From contig CP066552.1 in the NCBI GenBank assembly GCA_016415585.1, positions 2,294,001 to 2,358,000 of the forward strand: 64,000 bases of DNA, given 5' to 3'. The notes below the pieces were generated by a model that did no database searches, was not told where the DNA came from, and worked only from the letters and a program-made list of their open reading frames with translations. Both the position numbers and the translations under genes were made by a program. Positions 10,439-20,122 of the stretch are shown piece by piece. Positions within the stretch are counted from its first letter, which is position 1. Every line of letters starts with the position of its first letter. The DNA comes from Pectobacterium carotovorum (GTDB lineage Bacteria > Pseudomonadota > Gammaproteobacteria > Enterobacterales > Enterobacteriaceae).

Positions 10439-10945
10439 ATGAATAAACCAGAATTTTATCAGGATCTCATTCGCGATATGTCATCGCTTATCGCGGATGA
10501 AAACCGTTTTATTACGATTTTATCAAACAGCAGTGCACTGCTGTTTGAGCGTTTGGATGGGGTTAACTGGGCAGGGTTTTACCTGTTGGATAACGACACG
10601 CTTTTTCTGGGACCGTTTCAGGGCAAGGTTGCTTGTGTGCGTATTCCGGTTGGCAAAGGTGTATGCGGTGCGGCAATAGCTGAAAATCGCATTCAGCGCG
10701 TGGATGATGTCCATGCGTTCCCTGGTCATATCGCCTGTGATGCCGCGAGTAATGCTGAAATTGTGCTACCGCTTGTCGTTAACGGGCAACCGATTGGCGT
10801 TCTGGATATTGACAGTACCCTTTATCAGCGTTTTGACGCGGATGATGAAGAAGGGCTGAAGGCCGTGGTGAGCGTACTTTGTGCTCAACTGGAAGCGAGC
10901 GATGTGATGACATTCATCAATTCTCTCACGTTGAGACAAGGTTAA
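10439..10945 (+). CDS. msrC: Free methionine-(R)-sulfoxide reductase MsrC
   Basis: The product has 168 residues forming one GAF domain. It reduces free L-methionine-(R)-sulfoxide in the cytoplasm using thioredoxin. Cysteines C66 (VACVRIP), C76 (GVCGAAI) and C100 (IACDAAS) have the same spacing (10 and 24) as C84, C94 and C118 of E. coli YebR, the redox set of the family. It is followed by a perfect palindrome and proQ. Confidence 0.95.
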   Translation: MNKPEFYQDLIRDMSSLIADENRFITILSNSSALLFERLDGVNWAGFYLLDNDTLFLGPFQGKVACVRIPVGKGVCGAAIAENRIQRVDDVHAFPGHIACDAASNAEIVLPLVVNGQPIGVLDIDSTLYQRFDADDEEGLKAVVSVLCAQLEASDVMTFINSLTLRQG

Positions 10946-10961
10946 CGTGGCAATTGCCGAT

Positions 10962-10981
10962 GGCGTCATTATAATGACGCC
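10962..10981. repeat. Perfect 20-bp palindrome between msrC and proQ
   Basis: GGCGTCATTATAATGACGCC reads identically on both strands. It lies 17 bp after the msrC stop and 49 bp before proQ. It could be a dimeric regulator site or a hairpin with a minimal loop. The central TATAAT also resembles a -10 box. No U-run follows, so a simple terminator is unlikely. Confidence 0.5.
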
Positions 10982-11029
10982 TGTTCATGCCTGCGCCGGT
11001 TGGCAAACCCGTTGTAATCAGGAAATTTC

Positions 11030-11788
11030 ATGGAAAATCAACCTAAGTTGAACAGTAGTAAAGAAGTCATTGCCTTTTTGGCAGAGCGGTTCCCGCTTTG
11101 TTTCACCACTGAAGGTGAAACTCGTCCGTTAAAGATCGGTATTTTTCAGGATCTTATTGAGCGTGTGCCGGAGTCCGATAACGTCAGTAAGACGCAATTA
11201 CGCTCTGCGCTGCGTCTGTACACTTCAAGCTGGCGATATTTGTACGGTGTAAAATTGGGTGCTCAACGTGTCGATCTGGATGGTAACCCATGCGGTGAGT
11301 TGGAACAGCAGCATGTCGATCATGCTCGTAAGCAGTTGGAAGAAGCTAAAGCACGAGTTCAGGCTCAGCGTGCTGAGCAACAGGCGAAAAAACGTGAAGC
11401 GGCCGGAGAATCGGCAGAAGCAGCGCGTACCCCTCGTCCCGCTCAGAAACGTGCGCCGCGCCGTGATGCTTCAAACAATGCATCCCAAAACCGTGGATCC
11501 CAAAACAGCGCACCACGTAAACCACGTCAGCCTTCTTCCGGCCAATCGCAGTCCTCTTCTCCGCAATCCGCTAATGCTCAATCTCGTCAGGCAAAGCCTG
11601 CCAGTAATGAGCCTCAACGGGTAGCGGTTACGGATGTTTCCAAACTGCAAATCGGTCAGGAAATCAAAGTCAGAGCCGGCAAAGACGCCATGGATGCCAC
11701 CGTGCTTGAAATTGCCAAAGGCGAAGTCAGAGTACAATTGGCTTCTGGATTGGCAATGATTGTACGCGCAGAACACTTGCAGTTCTGA
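11030..11788 (+). CDS. proQ: RNA chaperone ProQ
   Basis: The product has 252 residues, somewhat longer than E. coli ProQ (232). The N-terminal FinO-like RNA-binding domain covers about 1-120 ([35 protein letters not shown]). A long disordered Lys/Gln/Ser/Pro linker follows (about 120-195), then a Tudor-like C-terminal domain of about 55 residues. ProQ binds structured sRNAs and mRNA 3' ends. The linker accounts for the extra length. ATG 11030 is preceded by AGGAAATTTC. Confidence 0.95.
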   Translation: MENQPKLNSSKEVIAFLAERFPLCFTTEGETRPLKIGIFQDLIERVPESDNVSKTQLRSALRLYTSSWRYLYGVKLGAQRVDLDGNPCGELEQQHVDHARKQLEEAKARVQAQRAEQQAKKREAAGESAEAARTPRPAQKRAPRRDASNNASQNRGSQNSAPRKPRQPSSGQSQSSSPQSANAQSRQAKPASNEPQRVAVTDVSKLQIGQEIKVRAGKDAMDATVLEIAKGEVRVQLASGLAMIVRAEHLQF

Positions 11789-11807
11789 TACGGAGGCCAA
11801 CCTGGGC

Positions 11808-13823
11808 ATGAACAACTTAGTCAGAATAACCGCCATCGCAGGCTTACTGCTGGCGGGCTCTAGTTTTGCAAATGAAAACATTACGCGTGTTGAACAGATT
11901 CCTCAGCTACATCAGGAACCTCAACATGCTACCGTTAGCGACAGGGTGGCCTCACGTTTCCTGCGTTCGCACTATCGCCAGTTTATGCTGGATGCGCAGT
12001 TCTCTGAGAAAATTTTTAACCGCTACCTCAATATGCTGGACTACAGCCACAACGTGCTGTTGGCCTCTGATGTGGCACAATTTTCCGGGCAAAAAGCCCA
12101 GTTGGGCGACGCGCTGAAATCCGGTCAACTGGATGTTCCGTACGCGTTGTACAATCTGGCGCAGAAGCGTCGGTTTGAGCGTTTTCAATATGCACTGTCG
12201 CTGCTGGATAAATCGGTCGATCTGACGGGCAATGAGACGTTTGAACTCGATCGCAGCAAAGCCCCTTGGCCGCAGAACGTGGGTGAACTTAACCGCCTGT
12301 GGGATGCCAAGGTAAGATATGACTGGCTCAGCCTGAAGCTGACCGGTAAAGATGATAAAGACATCAAAGAGACGCTGACCAAGCGTTACCAGTTTGCGAT
12401 TCGTCGTCTGGCGCAGAGCAACAGCGAAGATGTTTTCCAACTCGTCATGAACGCCTTTGCGCGTGAAATTGACCCGCACACCAGCTACCTGTCACCGCGT
12501 AACACCGAGCAATTCAATACCGAAATGAGCCTGCCGCTCGAAGGAATTGGTGCGGTGCTGCAGATGGATGACGACTACACCATGATCAATTCCATGGTGC
12601 CCGGTGGTCCGGCAGCGAAAAGCAAAAGCATTACCGTTGGTGACCGCGTGGTTGGTGTAGGCCAAAACGGCAAACCGATGGTGGATGTTATCGGCTGGCG
12701 TCTGGATGATGTCGTTGCGCTGATTAAAGGGCCGAAAGGCAGCAAGGTACGTCTGGAAATCCTGCCTGCTGGCAAGGGGACGAAAACCCGCATTGTCACG
12801 CTGACGCGTGAACGCATTCGCCTTGAAGACCGGGCGGTTAAAATGTCCGTCAAGACGGTCGGCAAGGATAAAGTCGGCGTGCTGGATATCCCCGGTTTCT
12901 ATGTCGGCCTGACGGATGACGTGAAAGTTCAGCTCCAGAAGCTGGAAAAACAGAACGTCAGCAGCATTGTGATTGACTTACGAACTAACGGCGGCGGCGC
13001 GCTGACGGAAGCGGTAGGGCTTTCTGGTCTGTTTATCCCTGGCGGCCCGGTGGTTCAGGTGCGTGATAACAATGGCAAAGTGCGCGAAGACAGCGACACC
13101 GACGGCATTGTGTATTACAAAGGCCCACTGGTGGTGCTGGTAGACCGCTTCAGTGCTTCCGCTTCTGAGATCTTCGCCGCGGCAATGCAGGATTATGGCC
13201 GTGCTTTGATCGTGGGTGAACCGACGTTTGGTAAAGGCACTGTGCAGCAGTATCGCTCGCTGAATCGGATTTACGATCAGATGCTGCGTCCTGACTGGCC
13301 AGCGCTGGGTTCCGTGCAATATACGATTCAGAAATTCTATCGTATTGACGGCGGCAGCACGCAGATGAAAGGCGTGACGCCTGACGTGATGATGCCAACC
13401 GGCACGGAAACGGTAGATACCGGTGAGAAGTTTGAAGACAACGCGCTACCGTGGGACAGCATCAAAGCAGCCAACTACACGAAGAGCGGCGATCTGAAGG
13501 CACTGATTAGCAAACTGAACGAACATCATCAGGAGCGTATCGCCAAAGATCCTGAATTCCAGTATGTGGCGCAGGATATTGCCCGCTACAACGCGATGAA
13601 GGATAAGCGCAACCTCGTGTCGCTCAATCTTGCCCAGCGCGAGAAAGAGAATGACGATGATGAAGCGATGCGTCTGAAGCGGATTAACGATCGACTGGCG
13701 AGAGAAGGTAAAAAACTGCTCAAATCGCTGGAAGATCTGCCGAAGGACTATCAGGCACCCGATCCTTATCTGGATGAAACGGTGAAAATCGCTAACGATT
13801 TGGCACAGGAACAGAAAGAGTAA
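11808..13823 (+). CDS. prc: Tail-specific periplasmic protease Prc (Tsp)
   Basis: ATG 11808 is chosen because CGGAGG precedes it and a signal peptide follows at once (MNNLVRITAIAGLLLAGSSF). An earlier in-frame ATG at 11760 lies inside proQ. The product has 671 residues. A PDZ domain lies at about 230-320, then the S41 protease core with S451 in DRFSASASE and K476 in FGKGTVQ, matching S452/K477 of E. coli. Prc trims exported proteins, including peptidoglycan endopeptidases and penicillin-binding protein 3. It lies 19 bp after proQ, probably as one operon. Confidence 0.95.
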   Translation: MNNLVRITAIAGLLLAGSSFANENITRVEQIPQLHQEPQHATVSDRVASRFLRSHYRQFMLDAQFSEKIFNRYLNMLDYSHNVLLASDVAQFSGQKAQLGDALKSGQLDVPYALYNLAQKRRFERFQYALSLLDKSVDLTGNETFELDRSKAPWPQNVGELNRLWDAKVRYDWLSLKLTGKDDKDIKETLTKRYQFAIRRLAQSNSEDVFQLVMNAFAREIDPHTSYLSPRNTEQFNTEMSLPLEGIGAVLQMDDDYTMINSMVPGGPAAKSKSITVGDRVVGVGQNGKPMVDVIGWRLDDVVALIKGPKGSKVRLEILPAGKGTKTRIVTLTRERIRLEDRAVKMSVKTVGKDKVGVLDIPGFYVGLTDDVKVQLQKLEKQNVSSIVIDLRTNGGGALTEAVGLSGLFIPGGPVVQVRDNNGKVREDSDTDGIVYYKGPLVVLVDRFSASASEIFAAAMQDYGRALIVGEPTFGKGTVQQYRSLNRIYDQMLRPDWPALGSVQYTIQKFYRIDGGSTQMKGVTPDVMMPTGTETVDTGEKFEDNALPWDSIKAANYTKSGDLKALISKLNEHHQERIAKDPEFQYVAQDIARYNAMKDKRNLVSLNLAQREKENDDDEAMRLKRINDRLAREGKKLLKSLEDLPKDYQAPDPYLDETVKIANDLAQEQKE

Positions 13824-13872
13824 AGCGTAAAAAGTAATACGCTAAAATCGTTCTGATCATCTGAGATCATCA

Positions 13873-13911
13873 AGCGCCTTGTGGGTTTATTCCAACAGGG
13901 CGCTTTTTTTT
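13873..13911 (+). terminator. Rho-independent terminator after prc
   Basis: AGCGCCTTGT pairs with ACAGGGCGCT (one G-U pair) and is followed by eight T residues, ending the proQ-prc transcript. Confidence 0.9.
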
Positions 13912-13986
13912 GAACCTGATCGTTATTTTTGACGATGGTTGTTGTTGAGTGTTACAGGATGATCGCGCTGTACCGTCAATGACGGA

Positions 13987-14853
13987 TTAACGGATCTTGG
14001 TTGGCGAACAGCCAAAACGGTTTTTAAACCGTTCGGAAAAACGCGCTGAGGATTTATACCCGCAGGCTTCGGCCAGACGCTGCATACTCCATGATGTCGT
14101 CTGTACCAGCATCATCGCGTGTTGCATGCGCGTCTCCAGCAACAGCACTTCAAAGCGTGTCTGCTCGGCGGATAACCTCCGGCGCAGCGTGGCTTCGCTC
14201 ATCGCCAGTCGTCGCCCCGCAGACTGCGCGGTCCAGTGGCGCTCCGGCTCTTCGCTGATAAGCGTACGTAGCTGAGCGGTAACGCCGGGCTGTGGCGGTA
14301 CGCCAAAGCGGTATCCCCGTTCCGACAGCACAAGCAGCATATCCATCAGCCGCAGTTCGAGACGCGATTCATTAAGTACGTTGCTCGTAATTCCCTCAAC
14401 CAGATACTGCAATGTGTGGGTGAGATCGTCATCCAGTGCGAGAGTAGTGAAGGGGCGCGGAGGATAAGTCGGAACGCATTCATCAGGATAGCGATGATAA
14501 AAACGCGCCAAAAGCGTGGGCGAAAATGTCAGAAAGATTGACCGGAAAGCGGAGTCGTGACCACCGGGCATTTTCGTCAAATCGGCACTTGCGTCAGGTG
14601 TAATCAGGCAGAGCTGAGACGATGTGTCGATAACCGTCGCTGTATCCTGCTCAAGAATGGTTAATTGGCCAGAAAGAACCAGCAGAAGTGTGGCCTCATA
14701 GAAATGGAAACACGTTGTCTGCTGCGGTGTACGCAAGTGGGGCTGAGCGAGTGCGCACAGGCCATACCGTTGCAGCGGCTGGCCTGATGGCAATCGCCAG
14801 TCCGTCTCTACAATGAGAGACGGAGAAGCGGGGCGTAAAGCGGTCACGCTCAT
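13987..14853 (-). CDS. AraC-family transcriptional regulator
   Basis: The product has 288 residues. The C-terminal 95 residues hold the two helix-turn-helix motifs of AraC proteins (HWTAQSAGRRLAMSEATLRR and the second unit WSMQRLAEACGYKSSARFSE, ending FGCSPTKIR). The N-terminal half looks like a small cupin-type sensor domain (LLVLSGQLTILEQDTATVID). The target genes are unknown. It lies 44 bp downstream of the PEBP-family gene on the same strand, so the two may be co-transcribed. Confidence 0.85.
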   Translation of the reverse strand: MSVTALRPASPSLIVETDWRLPSGQPLQRYGLCALAQPHLRTPQQTTCFHFYEATLLLVLSGQLTILEQDTATVIDTSSQLCLITPDASADLTKMPGGHDSAFRSIFLTFSPTLLARFYHRYPDECVPTYPPRPFTTLALDDDLTHTLQYLVEGITSNVLNESRLELRLMDMLLVLSERGYRFGVPPQPGVTAQLRTLISEEPERHWTAQSAGRRLAMSEATLRRRLSAEQTRFEVLLLETRMQHAMMLVQTTSWSMQRLAEACGYKSSARFSERFKNRFGCSPTKIR

Positions 14854-14897
14854 AGCCAGCCATTCTTATAACAAGTCATTATCATAACTTATTGTTA

Positions 14898-15530
14898 TCA
14901 CAACAATGCGGGATTCAGCGTATACAGCCCGGTGAGTGTCGCTTCTGCCAATACTGGCGCGCTAGCCAGCGCAGCGCGGACATTCGCTCCATTAAGCTCA
15001 CCTTCTATTGCTAAAACAGGCGTCGCGATAGCGTAGAGAGTGAAGATGTAATGGTGGACGATCGCATCGTTCCACGGTGGGCAAGGGCCATCATAACCAT
15101 AGTAGGTGCCATTCATCTGCTCATCGCTGGCGAACCAGGCGGTGTAATCATTGATGCCGTGTCGGAGCCCTGTCGGTGCATCCGGGCCTGCTTTCCCACG
15201 TGGCGTGATGCCAGTGGAATGAGAGGCGGCAGGAATTTCATTGACGCTGGCTGGAATATCGAGCAATAGCCAATGGTAGAAATCGACACGCGGCAGAGAG
15301 GCGCTCACTTCGCGGCCTTCCTGATTCACATCGTCACCGCGGCTGGGTACATCCGGGTCGTGGCAGATCAATACGAAAGACTGTGTCCCTTCGGGCGCGC
15401 CGTGCCAGGCAAGATGGGGATTGTGGTTAGAAGACAGCGCAATGTGGCTAGTTGCGTCCGGTACGGCAAAGGCAAATTCGCCCGGGATAGTTTCGCCGTC
15501 CTGAAAACTGTGGCTGGAGAGTTGCAGCAT
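14898..15530 (-). CDS. YbhB/YbcL-type PEBP family protein
   Basis: The product has 210 residues with the phosphatidylethanolamine-binding-protein fold. Motifs are PHLAWHGAPEGTQSFVLICH, DPDVPS, FYHWLLLDIP, and YGYDGPCPPWNDAIVHHYIF near the ligand pocket. No signal peptide is seen, so it is likely cytoplasmic. Bacterial members are often called Raf-kinase-inhibitor-like, but their ligand is unknown. It probably heads an operon with the AraC regulator downstream. Confidence 0.85.
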   Translation of the reverse strand: MLQLSSHSFQDGETIPGEFAFAVPDATSHIALSSNHNPHLAWHGAPEGTQSFVLICHDPDVPSRGDDVNQEGREVSASLPRVDFYHWLLLDIPASVNEIPAASHSTGITPRGKAGPDAPTGLRHGINDYTAWFASDEQMNGTYYGYDGPCPPWNDAIVHHYIFTLYAIATPVLAIEGELNGANVRAALASAPVLAEATLTGLYTLNPALL

Positions 15531-15674
15531 GGTGGTGCTCCTTATCGTGATTCCGGTGGGTGTGGAATCATTATAGAAGAAGCTGAGCGCAATTATTTTC
15601 CTAATGCCGTCAGGATAATGCTTTTAGCTGTCAATTTGATGGGTTTGAGATATTATTGCTCGCTAATCGATATG

Positions 15675-15703
15675 AAAAAAACGGCTTCCGATAAGGGAAG
15701 CCG
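15675..15703 (-). terminator. Terminator of the pot operon
   Basis: On the minus strand CGGCTTCC and GGAAGCCG form a stem with a short loop, followed by seven T residues. It lies about 40 bp past the potD stop. Confidence 0.85.
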
Positions 15704-15742
15704 CCGTGAGTTAGCCGATCTGCATCGCGATAGCGTGCGCGA

Positions 15743-16786
15743 TTAACGACCCGCTTTTAACTGCTGGAAGTAGGTTTCATACAGCGTGCTGGCGCTGCCG
15801 ACGTCGTTCTGCCATTCGCCTTTCGCGATGGTTTCATCATCTGGGTACAGTGTTTTGTCCCCTGAAACCTCCGGCGGCAGTAATTTTTTCGCTGCCAGAT
15901 TCGGTGTTGGATAGCCGATGGTTTCCGCGACCTGTGCTGCTACTTCCGGGCGCAGCAGGAAGTCGATCAGCTTCATCGCGCCGTCAACGTTTTTGGCGTT
16001 GGCCGGAATCGCCAGACTGTCCATCCAGAAGATACCGCCTTCTTTGGGCCAAATGACATCCAGCGGTGTACCTGCCTGACGTGCCACGTAGGCAGAACCG
16101 TTCCACACCATACCCAAATTGACTTCACCTTCGATGAACGGGTTGCCGGGATTGTCTGAGTTGAACGTCAGCACGTTCGGCATCAGGGCTTGCAGCTCTT
16201 TATAGGCCGCCTCAATCTCTTTGGGGTCGGTGGTATTCGCGGAGTAACCCAGTTTACGCAGGGCGATTTGGAACACCTCGCGCGCGTCGTCCGTCAGCAG
16301 CAGGCTGTTTTTGTACTTGGTATCCCACAGGTCGGCCCAACGGGTGACGCTGGCAGGGTCAATCATTTCATGATTAATACCAATCGCCGTTGCGCCCCAA
16401 ATATAGGGAATGGAGTAGTCGTTATTTGGGTCGAAAGATTTGTGCAACAGGTTCGGATCGAGATTATGGAAATTGCTGAGCTTGCTGGTATCAATCTTTT
16501 GCAGCATGCCTTCTTTGCTCATCTTAGAGATGAAATAGGTTGAAGGCACGACCAAATCGTAAGCGCCATCCTTATAGGTCTTCAGCTTGGCGTACATACT
16601 CTCGTTGGATTCATAGGTGGAGTAAATCACCTTGATGCCCGTTTCTTTAGTGAACTGTTCCAACAGGCCTGGCGGCACGTATTCGGTCCAGTTGTAGAAA
16701 TAGAGCGTTTTGCTGTCGTTGGCGTTGGCGGTGCTGATGCCAAACGCCATTGCGCAGGCTGCCAGTAGGTGTGGCCACTTTTTCAT
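15743..16786 (-). CDS. potD: Spermidine/putrescine-binding periplasmic protein PotD
   Basis: The product has 347 residues with a signal peptide (cleavage near STANA/ND). The mature chain begins KTLYFYNWTEYVPPGLLEQF, the typical start of polyamine-binding proteins. WNGSAYVARQAGTPLDVIWPKEGG is the C-lobe binding region. It delivers polyamines to PotBC. It is last in potABCD and is separated from potC by a 233-bp gap with a palindromic element, which would let its expression differ from that of the membrane genes. Confidence 0.95.
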   Translation of the reverse strand: MKKWPHLLAACAMAFGISTANANDSKTLYFYNWTEYVPPGLLEQFTKETGIKVIYSTYESNESMYAKLKTYKDGAYDLVVPSTYFISKMSKEGMLQKIDTSKLSNFHNLDPNLLHKSFDPNNDYSIPYIWGATAIGINHEMIDPASVTRWADLWDTKYKNSLLLTDDAREVFQIALRKLGYSANTTDPKEIEAAYKELQALMPNVLTFNSDNPGNPFIEGEVNLGMVWNGSAYVARQAGTPLDVIWPKEGGIFWMDSLAIPANAKNVDGAMKLIDFLLRPEVAAQVAETIGYPTPNLAAKKLLPPEVSGDKTLYPDDETIAKGEWQNDVGSASTLYETYFQQLKAGR

Positions 16787-16831
16787 TATGTTTACCTCCT
16801 TACGAGTCCCAAAGGAAATACCCGCCTGGAA

Positions 16832-16969
16832 CCTATCCCATTAGGCTATTTTGTTTGCCATTTTGAACCAGGGCAGTGCTCGAAATCCTCACGTACTACG
16901 TGTACGCTCTGGTTTCTGTGCGCTGTCCGTGTCCAAACTGGCTGCACCAATAACGCCTACTGGAATAGG
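16832..16969. repeat. 138-bp palindromic element between potC and potD
   Basis: The two halves are imperfect inverted copies along their whole length. The ends are CCTATCCCATTAGGCTATTT and the complement of AATAACGCCTACTGGAATAG. Inner arms GCCATTTTGAACCAGGGCAG and the complement of GCTGTCCGTGTCCAAACTGG pair, and the centre is CACGTACTACGTG. It is not ERIC: neither core nor ends match. It looks like a non-coding mobile repeat of the MITE/ERIC kind and would form a long RNA hairpin inside the operon. Confidence 0.75.
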
Positions 16970-17019
16970 TCCTTACAAGCAGATATGAAAAAACGATATT
17001 TATCGTGCTTGCCGCCACC

Positions 17020-17796
17020 TTACTTTCCGGTGCGGTCGCGTAAAATCAGCTGGCTACTGAGCACCAGCACGAGCGACAGAATCAGCAAAATCGTTGCCAG
17101 CGCGTTGACTTCAGGAGAGACGCCGACCTTCACCATCGAGTAAATCTTCAACGGTAGAATCTCATACGCGGGCCCGGTGACAAACGAGGACACCACCACG
17201 TCATCCATCGACAGCGTAAAGCTGAGCAGCCAACTGGCGGCCACGGCCGGCATGGCCAGCGGCAGAATGATTTTGCGCAGAATAATCACTTCGCTAGCAC
17301 CCAAATCGCGCGCGGCTTCCAGCATCCTTACGTCAAAGCCTTTCAGGCGCGAATAGACGGTCACCACCACAAACGGCAGGCAGAAAGTAATGTGGGAAAA
17401 CAGCAGCGACCAGAATCCGAGCGATATGCCCAGCAGCATGAAGAGCACCAGCAGTGAAATCGCCATCACGATATCCGGCGACATCATCACCACGAACAGC
17501 ATGCCGCCGACAAAAGGTTTGCCGCGAAAGCGGTAGCGATACAGCGCGACGGCCGTCAGGGAGCCAATCAGCGTGGCGAACGTCGCGGAAAAAACGGCCA
17601 TCGTCAGTGAGTGCTGTGCGGCCTGGAGCAGGCTGTCGTTGTTTATCAGCAGCCGATACCAGTCTAGTGTAAATCCCTGCCAGTTGATGCCGAAACGCGC
17701 CTGATTAAACGAGTTCACGATCAGAATAACGATCGGGATGTACAGGTAAGCGTAAATGATGGACATAAATCCACCGCGGATTAAGCGTCCGGTCAT
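17020..17796 (-). CDS. potC: Polyamine ABC transporter permease PotC
   Basis: The product has 258 residues and six predicted membrane helices. The inner-membrane EAA loop, which contacts PotA, is visible as [20 protein letters not shown]. It starts inside the end of potB (ATGA overlap of 4 bp), so the two are translationally coupled. With PotB it forms the channel for spermidine and putrescine. Confidence 0.95.
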   Translation of the reverse strand: MTGRLIRGGFMSIIYAYLYIPIVILIVNSFNQARFGINWQGFTLDWYRLLINNDSLLQAAQHSLTMAVFSATFATLIGSLTAVALYRYRFRGKPFVGGMLFVVMMSPDIVMAISLLVLFMLLGISLGFWSLLFSHITFCLPFVVVTVYSRLKGFDVRMLEAARDLGASEVIILRKIILPLAMPAVAASWLLSFTLSMDDVVVSSFVTGPAYEILPLKIYSMVKVGVSPEVNALATILLILSLVLVLSSQLILRDRTGK

Positions 17797-18653
17797 TCCA
17801 GCTCTCCTTTTTTATTCAGCAGGCGGGCCGTGCGGTAATAGATAAAGAGCAGCACGCCCATGACCAGCGTCAGGCAGATGCTGGTGGCGGCACCAAACGG
17901 CCAGTCGCGGATATTGAGGAACTGGCTTTTAATAACGTTACCGATCAGCAAATTCTTGGCACCGCCCATCAGATCGGCAACAAAGAATAAGCCCATGGCA
18001 GGCAGCAGCACCAGCAGGCAGCCGGCGATAATCCCCGGCATGGTCAGCGGGATGACGACGCGCATGAAGGTTTGCCACTTATTGGCACCCAGATCGCGTG
18101 CGGCTTCAAGGTAGGATTTATCGAGTTTTTCAATGCTGGAGTAGAGCGGTAGCACCATGAACGGCAGCAGGATGTAAATCAGACCGAGAATCACCGCTTC
18201 AGAGGTATACATAATCCGCAGCGGCGTATCGATAAGGCCCGTCCAGAGCAGAAACTCATTCAGATGTCCGCGTGTACTCAGAAAAATTTTTAGCCCGTAA
18301 ATGCGGATTAGCGAGTTGGTCCAAAACGGCACAATCAGCAGAAACAGCATCAGCGGCTGAATTTTTTTCGGTAAACGTGCCAGAATAAAGGCGAACGGAT
18401 AGCCGAGCAGCAGACAGCAGAGCGTGGCGATAACCGCCATGTTCAGCGAATGCAGCAGCACAGAAGCATAAAGCGGATCGGCCAGTCGCGTATAGTTTTC
18501 CAGCGTAAAGACCAGGCTGACGAAATGGGTGTCATCGCGCGTCAGAAAACTGGTTCCGATGATCATCAAATTGGGCAGGAAAACAAACAGCACCAGCCAG
18601 GCAACGATGAGTGTAATAATGGTGTTTTGAAAGCGTTTACGCGACTTCTTCAT
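17793..18653 (-). CDS. potB: Polyamine ABC transporter permease PotB
   Basis: The product has 286 residues and six membrane helices, with the EAA loop [20 protein letters not shown]. Its start lies 17 bp inside the end of potA. It forms the membrane heterodimer with PotC. Confidence 0.95.
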   Translation of the reverse strand: MKKSRKRFQNTIITLIVAWLVLFVFLPNLMIIGTSFLTRDDTHFVSLVFTLENYTRLADPLYASVLLHSLNMAVIATLCCLLLGYPFAFILARLPKKIQPLMLFLLIVPFWTNSLIRIYGLKIFLSTRGHLNEFLLWTGLIDTPLRIMYTSEAVILGLIYILLPFMVLPLYSSIEKLDKSYLEAARDLGANKWQTFMRVVIPLTMPGIIAGCLLVLLPAMGLFFVADLMGGAKNLLIGNVIKSQFLNIRDWPFGAATSICLTLVMGVLLFIYYRTARLLNKKGELE

Positions 18654-19752
18654 CGTGCAGGACTACCTCCCAACTTTCCACCCAAGTGACGTCTACTTTC
18701 TGGTTGAGCGAATGGTCGAAGTCGGGATCGTCTTCGTTAAAAAACTCGTTGACCATGACCATCTTGCCGTTTTCCAGCTCAATGTTGGATTCCAGCGTCA
18801 TGCCTTTATAGTTGCGCTCGCGCACGTAGCCCACCATGCCTTCCGCCTGCATGCCGTCGCCAAGTTCTTCGACGCGTAAATCTTCCGGTCGCAGCAGTAC
18901 GTTGAGGTGTTGGCCGACGTTGACCGGAAAGCTGACGGTGATAACGCATTCGTGGCCTTCGACCTGAGCGCGCACCCGCTGTTCGTCCAACAGCTCCAGC
19001 ACCACGGCATCAAAGATATTGATTTCACCAATAAAGCTGGCGACGAACAGATTTTTTGGCTCTTCGTAGATTTCACGCGGTGTGCCGTCTTGCTCGATGC
19101 GTCCATCTCGCATCACTACGATGCGGTCAGACATGGTCAGTGCTTCTTCCTGATCGTGCGTGACGAAAATAAAGGTGATACCCAGCTTACGTTGCAACGC
19201 TTTCAATTCGTTCTGCATCTGCTTGCGCAGCTTATAATCGAGCGCAGACAAGGATTCATCCAGCAGCAGAACCTTCGGCTGATTGACGACGGCGCGGGCG
19301 ATGGCAACGCGCTGTTGCTGACCACCGGACAACTGGTGCGGGCGACGCTGCGCCAGCTCTTCCAGTTGCACCATTTTCAGCGCCTCAATCACGCGTGGCG
19401 CAATCTCTTCGGCGGGTGTTTTCTGCATGCGCAGGCCGAATGCCACGTTCTCAAACACGCTGAGATGAGGAAACAGGGCGTAACTTTGAAATACGGTATT
19501 AACGTGTCGCTGTTCAGCAGGCTGATGGGTAATGTCCTGCTTTTCCAGCATGACGTTGCCGCTATCGACCGTTTCCAGACCGGCAATCAAGCGTAGTACA
19601 GTGGTTTTGCCGCAGCCGGATGGCCCGAGGATCGTCAGAAACTCACCGTTATTAATGGTGAGATTAAAATGTGAAATGATGTCTTTGCCATCAAAGCCTT
19701 TATGGACGTTGAGCAATTCAACGACCGGCACAGTCAGGGAGTTTTCTTTCAT
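18637..19752 (-). CDS. potA: Polyamine ABC transporter ATPase PotA
   Basis: The product has 371 residues. Walker A is GPSGCGKTT, the signature is LSGGQQQR, and Walker B is [13 protein letters not shown]. Here the usual DEP is DES, as in other PotA proteins. The C-terminal third is the TOBE-type regulatory domain. It energises PotBC. It is first gene of the operon and is transcribed divergently from pepT, as in E. coli. Confidence 0.95.
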   Translation of the reverse strand: MKENSLTVPVVELLNVHKGFDGKDIISHFNLTINNGEFLTILGPSGCGKTTVLRLIAGLETVDSGNVMLEKQDITHQPAEQRHVNTVFQSYALFPHLSVFENVAFGLRMQKTPAEEIAPRVIEALKMVQLEELAQRRPHQLSGGQQQRVAIARAVVNQPKVLLLDESLSALDYKLRKQMQNELKALQRKLGITFIFVTHDQEEALTMSDRIVVMRDGRIEQDGTPREIYEEPKNLFVASFIGEINIFDAVVLELLDEQRVRAQVEGHECVITVSFPVNVGQHLNVLLRPEDLRVEELGDGMQAEGMVGYVRERNYKGMTLESNIELENGKMVMVNEFFNEDDPDFDHSLNQKVDVTWVESWEVVLHDEEVA

Positions 19753-20122
19753 TAAGATATAGCTCTATGTCCTGATTTGGCCGATCAACGGTATCTCCGT
19801 TGCGATCGTACCAAGGGTTATCACCTTTCAGCCAGCGTGCGCAGTTAAGGGCGGCATTTTACGGGAAACGCTGCCTGACGCCAACTTGTGTGACCCACTT
19901 ACTGCCGATTGGTGAACGAATGAGGGTGATTCAGCCAATGAATTAGGGTGTATGTTTCCTGATTGTTACCTGATTTAGAGGTTCTTCGTGACACGGTCGC
20001 TGCTTTTTGGCCTGAATTCTGGTCTGCCGGTTTGTTAAATCGGGAAAAAACTGACCTGACGCAATATCTACCGGGGTAGCCCTATCCATAATGCCTTTCA
20101 GGGTTCAGGGGGTATAAATAAG
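19753..20122. promoter_or_regulatory. Divergent promoter region of potA and pepT
   Basis: This 370-bp gap has no convincing gene. It must hold the promoters of both flanking transcription units. pepT is FNR-activated in E. coli, but no exact TTGAT-N4-ATCAA box was found here; the nearest, CTGATTTGGCCGATCAA around 19773-19789, has the wrong spacing. Confidence 0.4.

Noticed and set aside
19773-19789. FNR site for pepT
   Set aside because: CTGATTTGGCCGATCAA has a 7-base rather than 4-base spacer, so it does not match the FNR box.
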